Source of the DNA: Streptomyces sp. NBC_01353
GTDB lineage: Bacteria > Actinomycetota > Actinomycetes > Streptomycetales > Streptomycetaceae
NCBI RefSeq assembly: GCF_036237275.1
Contig: NZ_CP108352.1
Span: 5,952,001 to 6,016,000 of the forward strand
DNA length: 64,000 bases
Direction of reading: 5' to 3'
A program made the position numbers and the translations under genes. Positions within the stretch are counted from its first letter, which is position 1. Every line of letters starts with the position of its first letter. Under the pieces are notes generated by a model that was not told the origin of the DNA, made no database searches, and was given only the letters and a program-made list of their open reading frames with translations. Below, in pieces: positions 39,626-48,955 of this stretch.

Positions 39626-40048
39626 GTGAGCGCGACCGCGGACCACGCGGAGGAGCGGACCAACCCGGCAACGAGGCTGGGGTTCGAGCCCGGACAGGTG
39701 GTCCAGGAGATCGGTTACGACGACGACGTCGATTTCGATCTCCGCGAAGGCATCGAGTCCATCATCGGGTCGGACCTTGTGGACGAGGACTACGACGACG
39801 TCGCTGACGCCGTCGTGCTCTGGTTCCGCGACGAGGACGGAGATCTGACGGACTCCCTGGTCGATGCCATTGGCCTGCTGGAGGACGGCGGGGTCGTTTG
39901 GCTGCTGACGCCGAAGACGGGCCGTGACGGCTACGTCGAGCCCAGCGACATCAGTGACGCCGCGCAGACCGCCGGCTTCTCCCAGACCAAGAGCATCAGC
40001 GTGGCCAAGGACTGGTCGGGCAGCCGACTGGTCGCCCCCAAGCGCTGA
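39626..40048 (+). CDS. DUF3052 family protein
   Basis: A 140-residue acidic protein of the actinobacterial DUF3052 family, starting at GTG after AGGAGG. It has the conserved stretches LGFEPGQVVQEIGYDDDVD and VVLWFRDEDGDLTDSLVDA. No catalytic motif is recognised and the function is unknown. Its steady place between aceE and ahpE suggests a link to central metabolism or redox control, but this is only position. Confidence 0.85.
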   Translation: MSATADHAEERTNPATRLGFEPGQVVQEIGYDDDVDFDLREGIESIIGSDLVDEDYDDVADAVVLWFRDEDGDLTDSLVDAIGLLEDGGVVWLLTPKTGRDGYVEPSDISDAAQTAGFSQTKSISVAKDWSGSRLVAPKR

Positions 40049-40063
40049 TCCCCCAAGCAGCAG

Positions 40064-40094
40064 GAGCCCCCGCCGGCACAGCCGGCGGGGGCTC
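40064..40094 (+). terminator. Terminator after DUF3052 gene
   Basis: A perfect 14-bp stem (arm GAGCCCCCGCCGGC) with a 3-nt loop, 16 bp past the stop. It separates the DUF3052 gene from ahpE. Confidence 0.88.
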
Positions 40095-40147
40095 TGTGCG
40101 TAGGCTGGCCTTTCACCTGTCCGGTCCAGTGAAGGGATGCGCACGCC

Positions 40148-40606
40148 ATGGCGATCGAGGTCGGCACCAAGGCCCCGGAGTTCGAGCTCAAGGACAATCA
40201 CGGCCGCACCGTGAAGCTCTCCGACTTCAAGGGGGAGAAGAACGTGGTGCTGCTCTTCTACCCCTTCGCCTTCACCGGCGTCTGCACCGGCGAGCTGTGC
40301 GAGCTGCGCGACAACCTGCCGAAGTTCGTCAACGACGACACCCAGCTCCTCGCGGTCTCCAACGACTCCATCCACACCCTGCGCGTCTTCGCCGAGCAGG
40401 AGGGCCTGGAGTACCCGCTGCTCTCCGACTTCTGGAAGCACGGCGAGGCCTCTCGCGCGTACGGCGTCTTCGACGAGGAGAAGGGCTGCGCCGCGCGCGG
40501 CACCTTCATCATCGACAAGGAGGGCGTCGTGCGCTGGACCGTCCTGAACGCCCTTCCGGACGCCCGGGACCTCGGCGAGTACATGAAGGCCCTCGACACT
40601 CTCTGA
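40148..40606 (+). CDS. ahpE: AhpE-type peroxiredoxin
   Basis: A 152-residue thiol peroxidase that reduces hydroperoxides and peroxynitrite. The peroxidatic Cys46 lies in FAFTGVCTGELC, five residues before a second Cys51. The conserved LLSDFW, HGEASRAYGVF and RGTFIID segments match mycobacterial AhpE rather than BCP/PrxQ. Cytoplasmic. The extra Cys suggests resolution may be intramolecular instead of the 1-Cys mechanism; this is inference. Confidence 0.9.
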   Translation: MAIEVGTKAPEFELKDNHGRTVKLSDFKGEKNVVLLFYPFAFTGVCTGELCELRDNLPKFVNDDTQLLAVSNDSIHTLRVFAEQEGLEYPLLSDFWKHGEASRAYGVFDEEKGCAARGTFIIDKEGVVRWTVLNALPDARDLGEYMKALDTL

Positions 40607-40719
40607 CCATCGGGGCGAATCATCTGTCCAGGCCGGGAACCCGTCACTAGGATCCACTCGTTGATCCGATGCCAACGCACGACGGGGGCGCTGCCCCTGG
40701 AAACCACATGGAGGGACTC

Positions 40720-41295
40720 GTGGGAGTCAGCCTCAGCAAGGGCGGCAACGTCTCGCTGACCAAGGAGGCCCCTGGCCTGACCGCCGTCACCGTCGGTCTG
40801 GGCTGGGACGTCCGTACGACCACCGGGACGGACTTCGACCTCGACGCCAGCGCCATTCTGGTGAGCCCCGAGGGCAAGGTCCGCAACGACCAGGACTTCG
40901 TGTTCTTCAACAACCTGAAGAGCGCGGACGGCTCGGTCGAGCACACCGGTGACAACCTCACCGGCGAGGGCGAAGGCGACGACGAGCAGGTCAAGGTCAG
41001 CCTGGCCACGGTGCCCGCCGATGTCGCCAAGATCGTCTTCCCGGTGTCGATCTACGACGCCGAGAACCGCCAGCAGTCCTTCGGCCAGGTCCGCAACGCG
41101 TTCATCCGCGTCGTGAACCAGGCCGGTGGTGCCGAGATCGCCCGGTACGACCTCTCCGAGGACGCCTCGACCGAGACCGCCATGGTCTTCGGCGAGCTGT
41201 ACCGCAACGGCGACGAGTGGAAGTTCCGCGCCGTGGGCCAGGGCTATGCCTCCGGCCTGCGGGGTATCGCGGCGGACTTCGGCGTCAACGTCTGA
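40720..41295 (+). CDS. TerD family stress protein 1
   Basis: A 191-residue TerD protein, a calcium-binding beta-sandwich family linked to tellurite and general stress resistance. Acidic calcium sites are visible in [10 protein letters not shown] and [12 protein letters not shown]. The GTG was chosen because GGAGGG lies five bases upstream; an ATG four codons earlier overlaps that ribosome site. It is the first gene of the Ter region and is close in sequence to the next gene, so the pair is a tandem duplication. Confidence 0.94.
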   Translation: MGVSLSKGGNVSLTKEAPGLTAVTVGLGWDVRTTTGTDFDLDASAILVSPEGKVRNDQDFVFFNNLKSADGSVEHTGDNLTGEGEGDDEQVKVSLATVPADVAKIVFPVSIYDAENRQQSFGQVRNAFIRVVNQAGGAEIARYDLSEDASTETAMVFGELYRNGDEWKFRAVGQGYASGLRGIAADFGVNV

Positions 41296-41476
41296 GTCAC
41301 GCACGACTGATCCGTCCGGCGCCGCACTCTCCGTGCGGCGCCGGACGTGCCTCGTCGGCAGTGCCCGCCGGCGGTGCCCATCGGCAACGCCTCGCCGGCG
41401 CCGCCGCACCGGCACCGCACCACCACCAGCGCCTCATCAGCAGGACCGAGCAGTACTCACCGGGGAGGAACCGCAC

Positions 41477-42052
41477 ATGGGCGTCACGCTCGCCAAGGGA
41501 GGCAATGTCTCCCTCTCCAAGGCCGCACCCAACCTCACCCAGGTGCTGGTCGGCCTCGGCTGGGACGCGCGCTCCACCACCGGAGCGCCCTTCGACCTCG
41601 ACGCCAGCGCCCTGCTGTGCCAGTCGGGACGAGTGCTCGGCGACGAGTACTTCGTCTTCTACAACAACCTGAAGAGCCCCGAGGGCTCCGTCGAACACAC
41701 CGGCGACAACCTCACCGGCGAGGGCGAAGGCGACGACGAGTCGCTCATCGTGGACCTCATCAAGGTCCCGCCCCACTGCGACAAGATCATCTTCCCGGTC
41801 TCGATCCATGAGGCCGACAACCGGGGCCAGACCTTCGGCCAGGTCAGCAACGCCTTCATTCGCGTGGTGAACCAGGCGGACGGCCAGGAGCTCGCCCGCT
41901 ACGACCTCTCCGAGGACGCCTCCACCGAGACCGCGATGATCTTCGGTGAGCTCTATCGGTACGGGGGCGAATGGAAGTTCCGGGCGGTGGGGCAGGGGTA
42001 CGCGTCCGGCCTCCGGGGCATCGCTCTAGACTTCGGGGTCAACGTTTCGTAA
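41477..42052 (+). CDS. TerD family stress protein 2
   Basis: A 191-residue TerD protein, a near copy of the preceding gene: both have [13 protein letters not shown], the same [12 protein letters not shown] and a shared [15 protein letters not shown] ending. ATG after GGGGAGGAA. The 181-bp gap from gene 1 allows its own promoter. It is followed after 30 bp by the TerC/DUF475 membrane protein, so the two are probably co-transcribed. TerD and TerC proteins are thought to form a membrane-linked metal-sensing complex. Confidence 0.94.
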   Translation: MGVTLAKGGNVSLSKAAPNLTQVLVGLGWDARSTTGAPFDLDASALLCQSGRVLGDEYFVFYNNLKSPEGSVEHTGDNLTGEGEGDDESLIVDLIKVPPHCDKIIFPVSIHEADNRGQTFGQVSNAFIRVVNQADGQELARYDLSEDASTETAMIFGELYRYGGEWKFRAVGQGYASGLRGIALDFGVNVS

Positions 42053-42082
42053 AGCCGCGTACTTAAAACGATGGGGTAGACA

Positions 42083-43228
42083 GTGGTTCTGAAAACCTTC
42101 GGCTGGTCGTTCGCCATCACGGCGCTCGGTCTGGTCGCAGCGGTGCTCTACGGGGGGTGGGAAGCGTTCGGGATCGTCGCGATCCTGTGCATCCTCGAGA
42201 TCTCGCTGTCCTTCGACAATGCGGTGGTCAACGCCGGAATCCTGAAGAAGATGAATGCCTTCTGGCAGAAGATCTTCCTCACGATCGGTGTGCTCATCGC
42301 AGTCTTCGGCATGCGCCTGGTCTTCCCCGTCGTGATCGTCGCGATCAGCGCCAAGATCGGCCCCATCGAGGCCGTCGATCTCGCCCTCAACGACGCCGAG
42401 CGCTACGAGCAGCTCGTGACCGACGCACACCCGTCGATCGCGGCCTTCGGCGGCATGTTCCTGCTGATGATCTTCCTCGACTTCATCTTCGAGGATCGTG
42501 ACATCAAGTGGCTCGGCTGGCTGGAGCGCCCGCTGGCCAAGCTCGGCAAGATCGACATGCTGTCGGTCTGCATCGCCCTGATCGTCCTGGCGGCCAGCGC
42601 CATGACCTTCGCGACCCAGGCCCACCAGCACGGCGGTACGCACGTCGACAAGGCGGCGACCGTCCTGCTCTCGGGCGTCTTCGGTCTCATCACGTACCTC
42701 GTCGTCGGCGGTCTCTCCGGCTACTTCGAGAACAAGCTGGAGGAGGAAGAGGAGCGCGAGCACGAGGCCGAGGAGGAGGCCAAGCGCAGCGGCAAGAAGG
42801 TCGGCGCCGTGCAGCTGGCCGGCAAGGCCGCCTTCTTCATGTTCCTCTACCTCGAGGTCCTCGACGCGTCGTTCTCCTTCGACGGTGTCATCGGCGCCTT
42901 CGCCGTCACCAACGACATCGTCCTGATGGCGCTCGGCCTCGGCGTCGGCGCGATGTACGTCCGTTCGCTGACGGTCTACCTGGTCCGCCAGGGCACGCTC
43001 GACGACTACATCTACCTCGAGCACGGCGCCCACTACGCCATCGGTGCGCTCGCGGCGATCCTCATGATCAGCATCCGCTACCAGATCCCCGAGGTCGTCA
43101 CCGGCCTCATCGGTGTCGCCTTCATCGGATGGTCCTTCTGGTCCTCCGTCCGCCGTAACAGGGCATTGGCGGCGGCCGAGGGAAATGCTGACTCCTCGGG
43201 CAAGACCGAGGTGTCTTCCGGGGTGTGA
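42083..43228 (+). CDS. DUF475/TerC-like integral membrane protein
   Basis: A 381-residue membrane protein of the TerC superfamily (DUF475) with about nine membrane segments. Acidic intramembrane motifs typical of TerC are present: EISLSFDNAVVN near residue 39 and SFSFDGVIGAF near 266. A charged loop (about 215-240, Glu-rich, EEEEEREHEAEEEAKRSGKK) lies on one side. GTG start. TerC proteins act with TerD in metal or oxidant stress; Mn2+ efflux is shown for some relatives. Confidence 0.9.
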   Translation: MVLKTFGWSFAITALGLVAAVLYGGWEAFGIVAILCILEISLSFDNAVVNAGILKKMNAFWQKIFLTIGVLIAVFGMRLVFPVVIVAISAKIGPIEAVDLALNDAERYEQLVTDAHPSIAAFGGMFLLMIFLDFIFEDRDIKWLGWLERPLAKLGKIDMLSVCIALIVLAASAMTFATQAHQHGGTHVDKAATVLLSGVFGLITYLVVGGLSGYFENKLEEEEEREHEAEEEAKRSGKKVGAVQLAGKAAFFMFLYLEVLDASFSFDGVIGAFAVTNDIVLMALGLGVGAMYVRSLTVYLVRQGTLDDYIYLEHGAHYAIGALAAILMISIRYQIPEVVTGLIGVAFIGWSFWSSVRRNRALAAAEGNADSSGKTEVSSGV

Positions 43229-43324
43229 CACCCCCGGCAACGAGGAACGCTTCACTGCGGGGCGGCCGGTGCACCCGGCCGCCCCGCCGCGTATGCCATG
43301 GCATCAAGTGGGGGGTGGGGACAC

Positions 43325-44062
43325 ATGGCCTTCTGGGACGGCCTCTTTCCGGGCAGGGCCGCGCAGTTCGACTCGGGCAGCGCGGCCAGCAACTCCATCG
43401 ACCTCACGAAACGGCGCCCGACGGTCTCCCTGACCAAACAGGGCGCCGCCACCGGCAACCTCCGGGTCAACCTCTCCTGGCGGATGCGCACCTCCGACAT
43501 CGAGGGCCGCTCACGCCAGAGCGGCCAACTGCTCCGCCACCCCTCGAAGCTCTTCAAGCCCGAGGTCGTCCAGGCGCACACCCAGAGCATGGTCAACGTC
43601 GACCTGGACCTCGGCTGCATGTACGAGCTCGCGGACGGCAGCAAGGGCGTCGTGCAGCCGCTCGGCAACTTCTTCGGGTCCCTGAACGCGCCGCCGTACG
43701 TGAACCTGAGCGGCGACGACCGGTTCGGCGGCTCGTCCGGCGAGACGATCTTCGTCAATCTCGACCACCGGGACGAGATCAAGCGGCTGCTGTTCTTCGT
43801 CTACATCTACGACCAGACCCCGGCCTTCGACCGCACCCACGCCAAGGTCACGCTCTACCCCAGCAACGGGCCGCGGATCGAGATCGAACTGGACGAGCGC
43901 GCCCCGCAGGCCCGCTCCTGCGCGGTGTTCACCGTCGAGAAGGTCAAGGACGAGCTGGTCGTCCGCCGTGCGGTGAAGTTCGTCTACGGCTTCCAGGCGG
44001 AACTGGACCGGCTGTACGGGTGGGGCCTGCAGTGGGGGCGCGGCTACAAGACCAAGGCCTGA
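43325..44062 (+). CDS. TerD-like (TerA/TerF-type) tellurium resistance protein
   Basis: A 245-residue protein starting MAFWDGLFPGRAAQFDSG, with a single TerD-like domain (about 35-215) that lacks the clean acidic calcium motif of the two shorter proteins. Its NLSWRMRTS and DLDLGCMYELADG segments fit TerD relatives of the TerA/TerF type. It follows the TerC gene by 96 bp on the same strand. No membrane segment; it is expected to join the Ter complex in the cytoplasm. Confidence 0.83.
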   Translation: MAFWDGLFPGRAAQFDSGSAASNSIDLTKRRPTVSLTKQGAATGNLRVNLSWRMRTSDIEGRSRQSGQLLRHPSKLFKPEVVQAHTQSMVNVDLDLGCMYELADGSKGVVQPLGNFFGSLNAPPYVNLSGDDRFGGSSGETIFVNLDHRDEIKRLLFFVYIYDQTPAFDRTHAKVTLYPSNGPRIEIELDERAPQARSCAVFTVEKVKDELVVRRAVKFVYGFQAELDRLYGWGLQWGRGYKTKA

Positions 44063-44095
44063 CCCGTGGCCTTACGGGCAGAGCCGAGGCCGGCG

Positions 44096-44983
44096 TTACG
44101 GGCGGACGAACTGCGGGCCCATCGGAGGCAGCCGGAAGTTCGGGTCCGGAGCGGGCGCGGCGGCCGCCGCGGGCTGTGGATAGCCGTAGGCGGGCTGGGC
44201 GGGCGAGACGGGCTGCGGATAGCCGTACGCGGGCTGCGGCGGGGAGACGGGCTGTGGATAGCCGTACGCGGGCTGCGCGGGCGTGGCCGGCTGCGGGTAG
44301 CCGTAGCCCGGTACGGGCGCCGGGGGAGTGGGCGGCTGCGGCGGTACGGACACGGGAGGCTGGACGACCGTCGCGTCGAGCCCCGGGTCCGCGGCGGACG
44401 GAGCCTCGCCCGCTCCCGCGTCGGACGTCCCCTGGTCCGTGCCCTCGTCCACCGAGATCCCGAAGTCGGTGGCGAGCCCGACGAGCCCCGTCGGATAGCC
44501 CTGCCCCACGGCGCGGAACTTCCAGCCGTCCCCGCGGCGGTACAGCTCGCCGCAGATGATCGCCGTCTCCTCGCCCGTCTCCGCCTTCACATCGAACAGG
44601 GCCAGCGGCTCCCCGTCCGCCGCACCCGCGTCGTAGAGCAGAATCCGCAGGTCGGAGACGGAACGGAAGGTGTCGCCGTCCGAGGAGGCCGCGATCACCA
44701 CCTGGTCGACCGACGGGTCGAGCCCACCGAGATCGGCCTCGACCGTGTCGGTCAGCCCCTCCGCCACCCGCTTCTTCGGCAGCCTCCGCACCAGCCCCGA
44801 CGGATGGCGCGGCTGGTTGTAGAAGACGAAGTCCTCGTCGGAACGCACACGACCGTCGGCGCCGAGGAGCAGCGCCGAGGCATCCACGTCGGGGACCCCG
44901 GGTCCCGGGGTCCAGCGGAGCACGGCCCGTACGGCCGCGGTGTCGAGAGGGACGTTGGAGCCCTTCAGCATCGCGTGCGTCAT
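44096..44983 (-). CDS. TerD domain protein with C-terminal YGYPQP repeats
   Basis: A 295-residue protein. The N-terminal TerD domain (about 1-178) starts [13 protein letters not shown] and ends [20 protein letters not shown] low-complexity tail follows with four YGYPQP units spaced 13-14 residues (226-271), the unit being about [13 protein letters not shown]. The ATG chosen has AGGA eight bases upstream. It is antisense to its neighbours, convergent with the TerD-like gene and divergent from the HpcH-like gene. The tail may bind other proteins or phase-separate; that is speculation. Confidence 0.9.
   Translation of the reverse strand: MTHAMLKGSNVPLDTAAVRAVLRWTPGPGVPDVDASALLLGADGRVRSDEDFVFYNQPRHPSGLVRRLPKKRVAEGLTDTVEADLGGLDPSVDQVVIAASSDGDTFRSVSDLRILLYDAGAADGEPLALFDVKAETGEETAIICGELYRRGDGWKFRAVGQGYPTGLVGLATDFGISVDEGTDQGTSDAGAGEAPSAADPGLDATVVQPPVSVPPQPPTPPAPVPGYGYPQPATPAQPAYGYPQPVSPPQPAYGYPQPVSPAQPAYGYPQPAAAAAPAPDPNFRLPPMGPQFVRP
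44171..44308 (-). repeat. In-gene 39-bp repeats encoding YGYPQP units
   Basis: Roughly four near-identical units of about 39 bp in frame in the TerD tail gene. Unit number is likely to vary between strains by slippage or recombination. Confidence 0.75.
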
Positions 44984-45169
44984 GAACGTCATCCTGCCTT
45001 CCCGGTCCACCCGTGGACAACGCGGGGGCCATGGCGAACGGGGAGAGATGCGCCGGATGCGGATGAGTTACCTGGATTTCATGCTGGAAGGGAACTACGG
45101 ACACCCGCACCTACGTACTATTACCGGCCACATGTCGTCAGGGCCCACAGAGGCAGTCGGGGGAGTTAC

Positions 45170-46339
45170 ATGCGTCATTTCGGGCACATCCCGTCCGCTT
45201 CGCGGGCAGGGCTGTTCCATCAGGAGCCGGCCGAGTTCACCGCCGACTCGCCCGCGAGCACGCTCGCCGTGGCCCTGGGGGCCACCCTCTACAGCCCGGC
45301 CACCCGGCCGCGGCTCGCCGACGACGTGCGCAAACAGGCCGCACGCGGGGTCGTCTCCATGGTGCTGTGCCTGGAGGACTCCATCGACGACGCCGAAGTG
45401 GAGGCGGCCGAGGCCAATCTCGTCCGCCAGTTCGCCGACCTCGCCGCGGCGGACGCCCCCCAGGATGTGCCCCTGCTCTTCATCCGGGTCCGTGAGCCCC
45501 GCCAGATCACCGATCTGGTCGCACGGCTCGGCGACAGCGTCCGCCTGCTGTCCGGCTTCGTGCTGCCGAAGTTCACCGAGACACGCGGACGGGCCTTCCT
45601 CGAAGCCCTCACCGTCGCCGAGCGGGCGAGCGGACGGCGGCTTTTCGCCATGCCCGTCCTCGAATCGCCCGAGCTTCTGCACCTGGAGACCCGCGCCGAG
45701 ACCCTCGCCGGCATCGCCGCGACTGTAGACAAGTACCGGGACCGGGTCCTCGCCCTGCGGCTCGGCGTCACCGACTTCTGCTCCGCGTACGGACTGCGCC
45801 GCTCGCCCGACATGACGGCCTACGACGTCCAGCTCGTCGCCCATGTCATCGCCGACGTCGTCAACGTCCTCGGCCGCTCCGGCGGCACCGGCTTCACCAT
45901 CACCGGGCCCGTCTGGGAGTACTTCCGGCTCGGCGAGCGCATGTTCAAGCCCCAGCTGCGCCGCAGCCCCTTCCTGGAGGGCCGCGCGGAGGACCTGCGC
46001 ACCGCGCTCATCGAGCACGACCTCGACGGGCTGCTGCGCGAGATCGAACTCGACCGGGCCAACGGCCTGCTCGGCAAGACCTGCATCCACCCCACCCATG
46101 TGGTGCCGGTGCACGCGCTCTCCGTGGTCAGCCACGAGGAGTACAGCGACGCCCAGGACATCCTGCGGCCCGAACGCGGCGGGGGCGGCGTGATGCGTTC
46201 CGCGTACACGAACAAGATGAACGAGGTGAAGCCGCATCGCGCGTGGGCCGAACGGACCCTCCTGCGCGCCGAGGTCTTCGGCGTCGCCAAGGAGGACGTC
46301 GGCTTCGTCGATCTGCTCACCGCCGGACTGGCCGGCTGA
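45170..46339 (+). CDS. HpcH/HpaI aldolase / citrate-lyase-beta-like protein of the Ter module
   Basis: A 389-residue TIM-barrel protein of the HpcH/HpaI (CitE-like) superfamily. Family acidic metal ligands are seen in MVLCLEDSIDDAEV and the later RLGVTDFCSAYGLRR. Relatives cleave or form C-C bonds with acyl-CoA or pyruvate. In Ter-linked gene sets this protein travels with a phosphoribosyltransferase, TRSP and HAD phosphatase; the same order follows here. ATG after GGGGAG. Ends 18 bp before the next gene. Confidence 0.85.
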   Translation: MRHFGHIPSASRAGLFHQEPAEFTADSPASTLAVALGATLYSPATRPRLADDVRKQAARGVVSMVLCLEDSIDDAEVEAAEANLVRQFADLAAADAPQDVPLLFIRVREPRQITDLVARLGDSVRLLSGFVLPKFTETRGRAFLEALTVAERASGRRLFAMPVLESPELLHLETRAETLAGIAATVDKYRDRVLALRLGVTDFCSAYGLRRSPDMTAYDVQLVAHVIADVVNVLGRSGGTGFTITGPVWEYFRLGERMFKPQLRRSPFLEGRAEDLRTALIEHDLDGLLREIELDRANGLLGKTCIHPTHVVPVHALSVVSHEEYSDAQDILRPERGGGGVMRSAYTNKMNEVKPHRAWAERTLLRAEVFGVAKEDVGFVDLLTAGLAG

Positions 46340-46357
46340 CGGAAGGTGAAGGACGAC

Positions 46358-48955
46358 GTGGTGTGGTCGGGAACGTGGGTCGCGGAGCGACTGGGCGTCG
46401 AACTGATCGGCGGCGAGGAGCTCCCAGGCCTGTTGGGCCTCGCACTGCGCCGCAACCCGAAGCGCGCGCATCTGCTGGTCTCCAACGTGCTCGGCAAGCA
46501 TGTGCCGCAGCGCCCCTCGGTGGTCCACGGCGCCGGGTACGACCTGGGCGTACGCGTACGTGAGCTGCTCGGCGAGGAGGACGCGGCACGTGCCGTCGTC
46601 CTCGGTTACGCGGAGACGGCGACCGGCCTCGGCCACAGCGTCGCCGACGGCGTCGGCCTCGCCCCCTACCTGCACTCCACCCGGCGGCCGGTGGCGGGCG
46701 TCGCCCCGGCCGGCGGCTTCGAGGAGTCCCACTCGCACGCCACCTCGCACCTGCTGCTCCCGGAGGACCCGAAGCTGCTGGCCGGTGAGGGTACCTCCCA
46801 GGCCGAAGGCTCCGGGGTTGGCCCGCTGGTCCTCGTCGACGACGAGTTCTCCACCGGCAACACGGTCCTCAACACCATCCGGGACCTGCACGAACGCTAC
46901 CCGCGCGACCGGTACGTGATCGTCGCCCTGGTCGACATGCGCACCCCCGCCGACCGGGACCGGCTCACGGCCTTCGCGGCCGAGATCGGCGCCCGCGTGG
47001 ACCTGCTGACCCTGGCGGCGGGCACGGTGGGCCTGCCGGAGGGCGTCCTGGAGAAGGGCCAGGAGCTGGTGGCGCGGTACGAGGCCGCCGCGTCCGGCGC
47101 ACCGGACGTGAGCGTGGATCCCGCCGTGGCCGGGGGTCATGCCGTGAGCGTGGATGCCGCCGTGGCCGGGGATCCCGAAGAGCCGGCCGCTTCCGCCGTT
47201 CCTGCGTCGCGCGGTACCGCGGCGGCCGTACGCGTCGACCTTGACTGGCCGCAGGGCGTACCGGACGGCGGCCGCCACGGCTTCACACCGGAGCACCGCT
47301 CCCGCCTGGAGACGTCCCTCCCGGCGCTGGCGGCGCGGCTCGCCGAGGCGCTCCCGCCCGCGGGGCCCGGTCGCGTCCTCGTCCTCGGCTTCGAGGAACT
47401 GATGTACGCACCGCTCGCGCTCGGGCTCGCCCTCGAGGAACGCGGCGTCGACGTCTCGTACTCCACCACCACCCGCTCGCCCGTCCTCGCCGTCGACGAC
47501 CCCGGCTACGCCATACGCACCCGGCTTGTCTTCCCCGCCCACGACGAGCCCGCCGACGGGCCCGGCGAGCGGTACGCCTACAACGTGGCCGGCGCAGGGT
47601 TCGACGCGGTCGTCGCCGTCGTCGACTCCGTCGCCGACACCCCTGAACTGCACGCCCCCGACGGTCTGCTGGCCCGGCTCGCGGAGCACATTCCGCACGT
47701 GGTCCTCGCCGTCGTCCCCTCGTACGTCCCGTCGTACGGACCCGCTCCCGCTTCGATCCCCGCTCCCGCCACCGAAGCTCCCGAAAGGAGCTCCATGCTG
47801 CCCGAGCCCCTCCGCGGCCCCGCCTTCTCCTCGTACGCGCCCGAGGAGGTCGGCTGGCTGCTCCAGGACCTCTCGGACGTCGAGCTGGAGGCCCCGACAG
47901 AGGAGCGCGAGGAGGCGATCCAGAGCGGAGGCGCCCACTACGCCGAGTCGCTGCCGGTCGAGTACCAGCCGAGCGACCGGTACCAGGAGCTCTTCCGCGC
48001 CGCCCTGGAGACCTCTGCCGCCCGCATCGCGCGGGCCGTCGGCTGCGTCACCGAGACTGTGCTCGCCGAGAAGTCCGGCACGCCCGTCCTCGTCTCCCTC
48101 GCCCGGGCCGGCACCCCCGTCGGCGTCCTCATGCGCCGCTGGGCCCAGGCCCGCCACGGCATCGACCTGCCCCACTACGCCGTCTCCATCGTGCGCGGCC
48201 GCGGCATCGACGCCAACGCGCTGCGCTGGCTCGCCGCCCATCACGACCCGGCCGACGTCGTCTTCGTCGACGGCTGGACCGGCAAGGGTGCCATCACCCG
48301 CGAACTCGCCGAGGCGATCGAGGAGTTCGAGCGCGTCGAGGGAATCACCGGCTTCGATCCGGAGATCGCCGTCCTCGCCGACCCCGGCTCCTGCGTGCGT
48401 ACCTACGGCACCCGCGAGGACTTCCTCATCCCCTCCGCCTGCCTGAACTCCACCGTCTCCGGCCTGATATCGCGTACGGTGCTGCGCGCCGACCTCGTCG
48501 GGCCCGACGACTTCCACGGCGGCAAGTTCTACCGCGAACTGGCCGACGCCGACGTCTCGAACGACTTCCTCGACGCCGTCTCCGCCCGTTTCGACGAGGT
48601 CGCGGACGGCGTCGACACCGACGTCAAGGAGCTGCTCTCCGCCGACCGCACCCCCACCTGGGAGGGCTGGGCGGCCGTCGAGCGGATCAGCGAGGAGTAC
48701 GGCATCCACGACGTCAACCTGGTCAAGCCCGGCGTCGGCGAGACCACCCGGGTCCTGCTGCGCCGTGTCCCCTGGAAGATCCTCGCCCAGCGCGGTGCGG
48801 GCGCCGACCTCGCGCACGTACGGCTGCTCGCCGATCAGCGCGGGGTGCCCGTCGAGGAGGTCGACGGACTCCCGTACACCTGCGTGGGACTGATCCACCC
48901 CCAGTACACGAGAGGCGCCACAGGCGCCGACGGGAAGGCGGTGGTCTCCCAGTGA
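46358..48955 (+). CDS. Phosphoribosyltransferase-TRSP-StiP-like fusion protein
   Basis: An 865-residue protein combining what are usually two genes. Residues 1-240 form a phosphoribosyltransferase with the PRPP-binding motif VLVDDEFSTGNT (158-169). Residues about 285-465 resemble the TRSP domain, followed by a Pro/Ala-rich linker. From about 480 comes a second PRTase-like/StiP domain, with VSIVRGRGID and FVDGWTGKGAI. A tandem 12-residue duplication lies in the first linker (251-274). AAGGA sits before the GTG pair used as start. At the junction, AAAGGAG precedes an in-frame ATG (47795). Likely role: making or processing a ribosylated metabolite in stress. The HAD gene overlaps its end. Confidence 0.82.
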   Translation: MVWSGTWVAERLGVELIGGEELPGLLGLALRRNPKRAHLLVSNVLGKHVPQRPSVVHGAGYDLGVRVRELLGEEDAARAVVLGYAETATGLGHSVADGVGLAPYLHSTRRPVAGVAPAGGFEESHSHATSHLLLPEDPKLLAGEGTSQAEGSGVGPLVLVDDEFSTGNTVLNTIRDLHERYPRDRYVIVALVDMRTPADRDRLTAFAAEIGARVDLLTLAAGTVGLPEGVLEKGQELVARYEAAASGAPDVSVDPAVAGGHAVSVDAAVAGDPEEPAASAVPASRGTAAAVRVDLDWPQGVPDGGRHGFTPEHRSRLETSLPALAARLAEALPPAGPGRVLVLGFEELMYAPLALGLALEERGVDVSYSTTTRSPVLAVDDPGYAIRTRLVFPAHDEPADGPGERYAYNVAGAGFDAVVAVVDSVADTPELHAPDGLLARLAEHIPHVVLAVVPSYVPSYGPAPASIPAPATEAPERSSMLPEPLRGPAFSSYAPEEVGWLLQDLSDVELEAPTEEREEAIQSGGAHYAESLPVEYQPSDRYQELFRAALETSAARIARAVGCVTETVLAEKSGTPVLVSLARAGTPVGVLMRRWAQARHGIDLPHYAVSIVRGRGIDANALRWLAAHHDPADVVFVDGWTGKGAITRELAEAIEEFERVEGITGFDPEIAVLADPGSCVRTYGTREDFLIPSACLNSTVSGLISRTVLRADLVGPDDFHGGKFYRELADADVSNDFLDAVSARFDEVADGVDTDVKELLSADRTPTWEGWAAVERISEEYGIHDVNLVKPGVGETTRVLLRRVPWKILAQRGAGADLAHVRLLADQRGVPVEEVDGLPYTCVGLIHPQYTRGATGADGKAVVSQ

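Noticed and set aside
45095..48898. 1267-codon open frame antisense to the HpcH and PRTase genes
   Set aside because: Complement of two strongly supported genes; Gly/Asp/Val-rich shadow frame.
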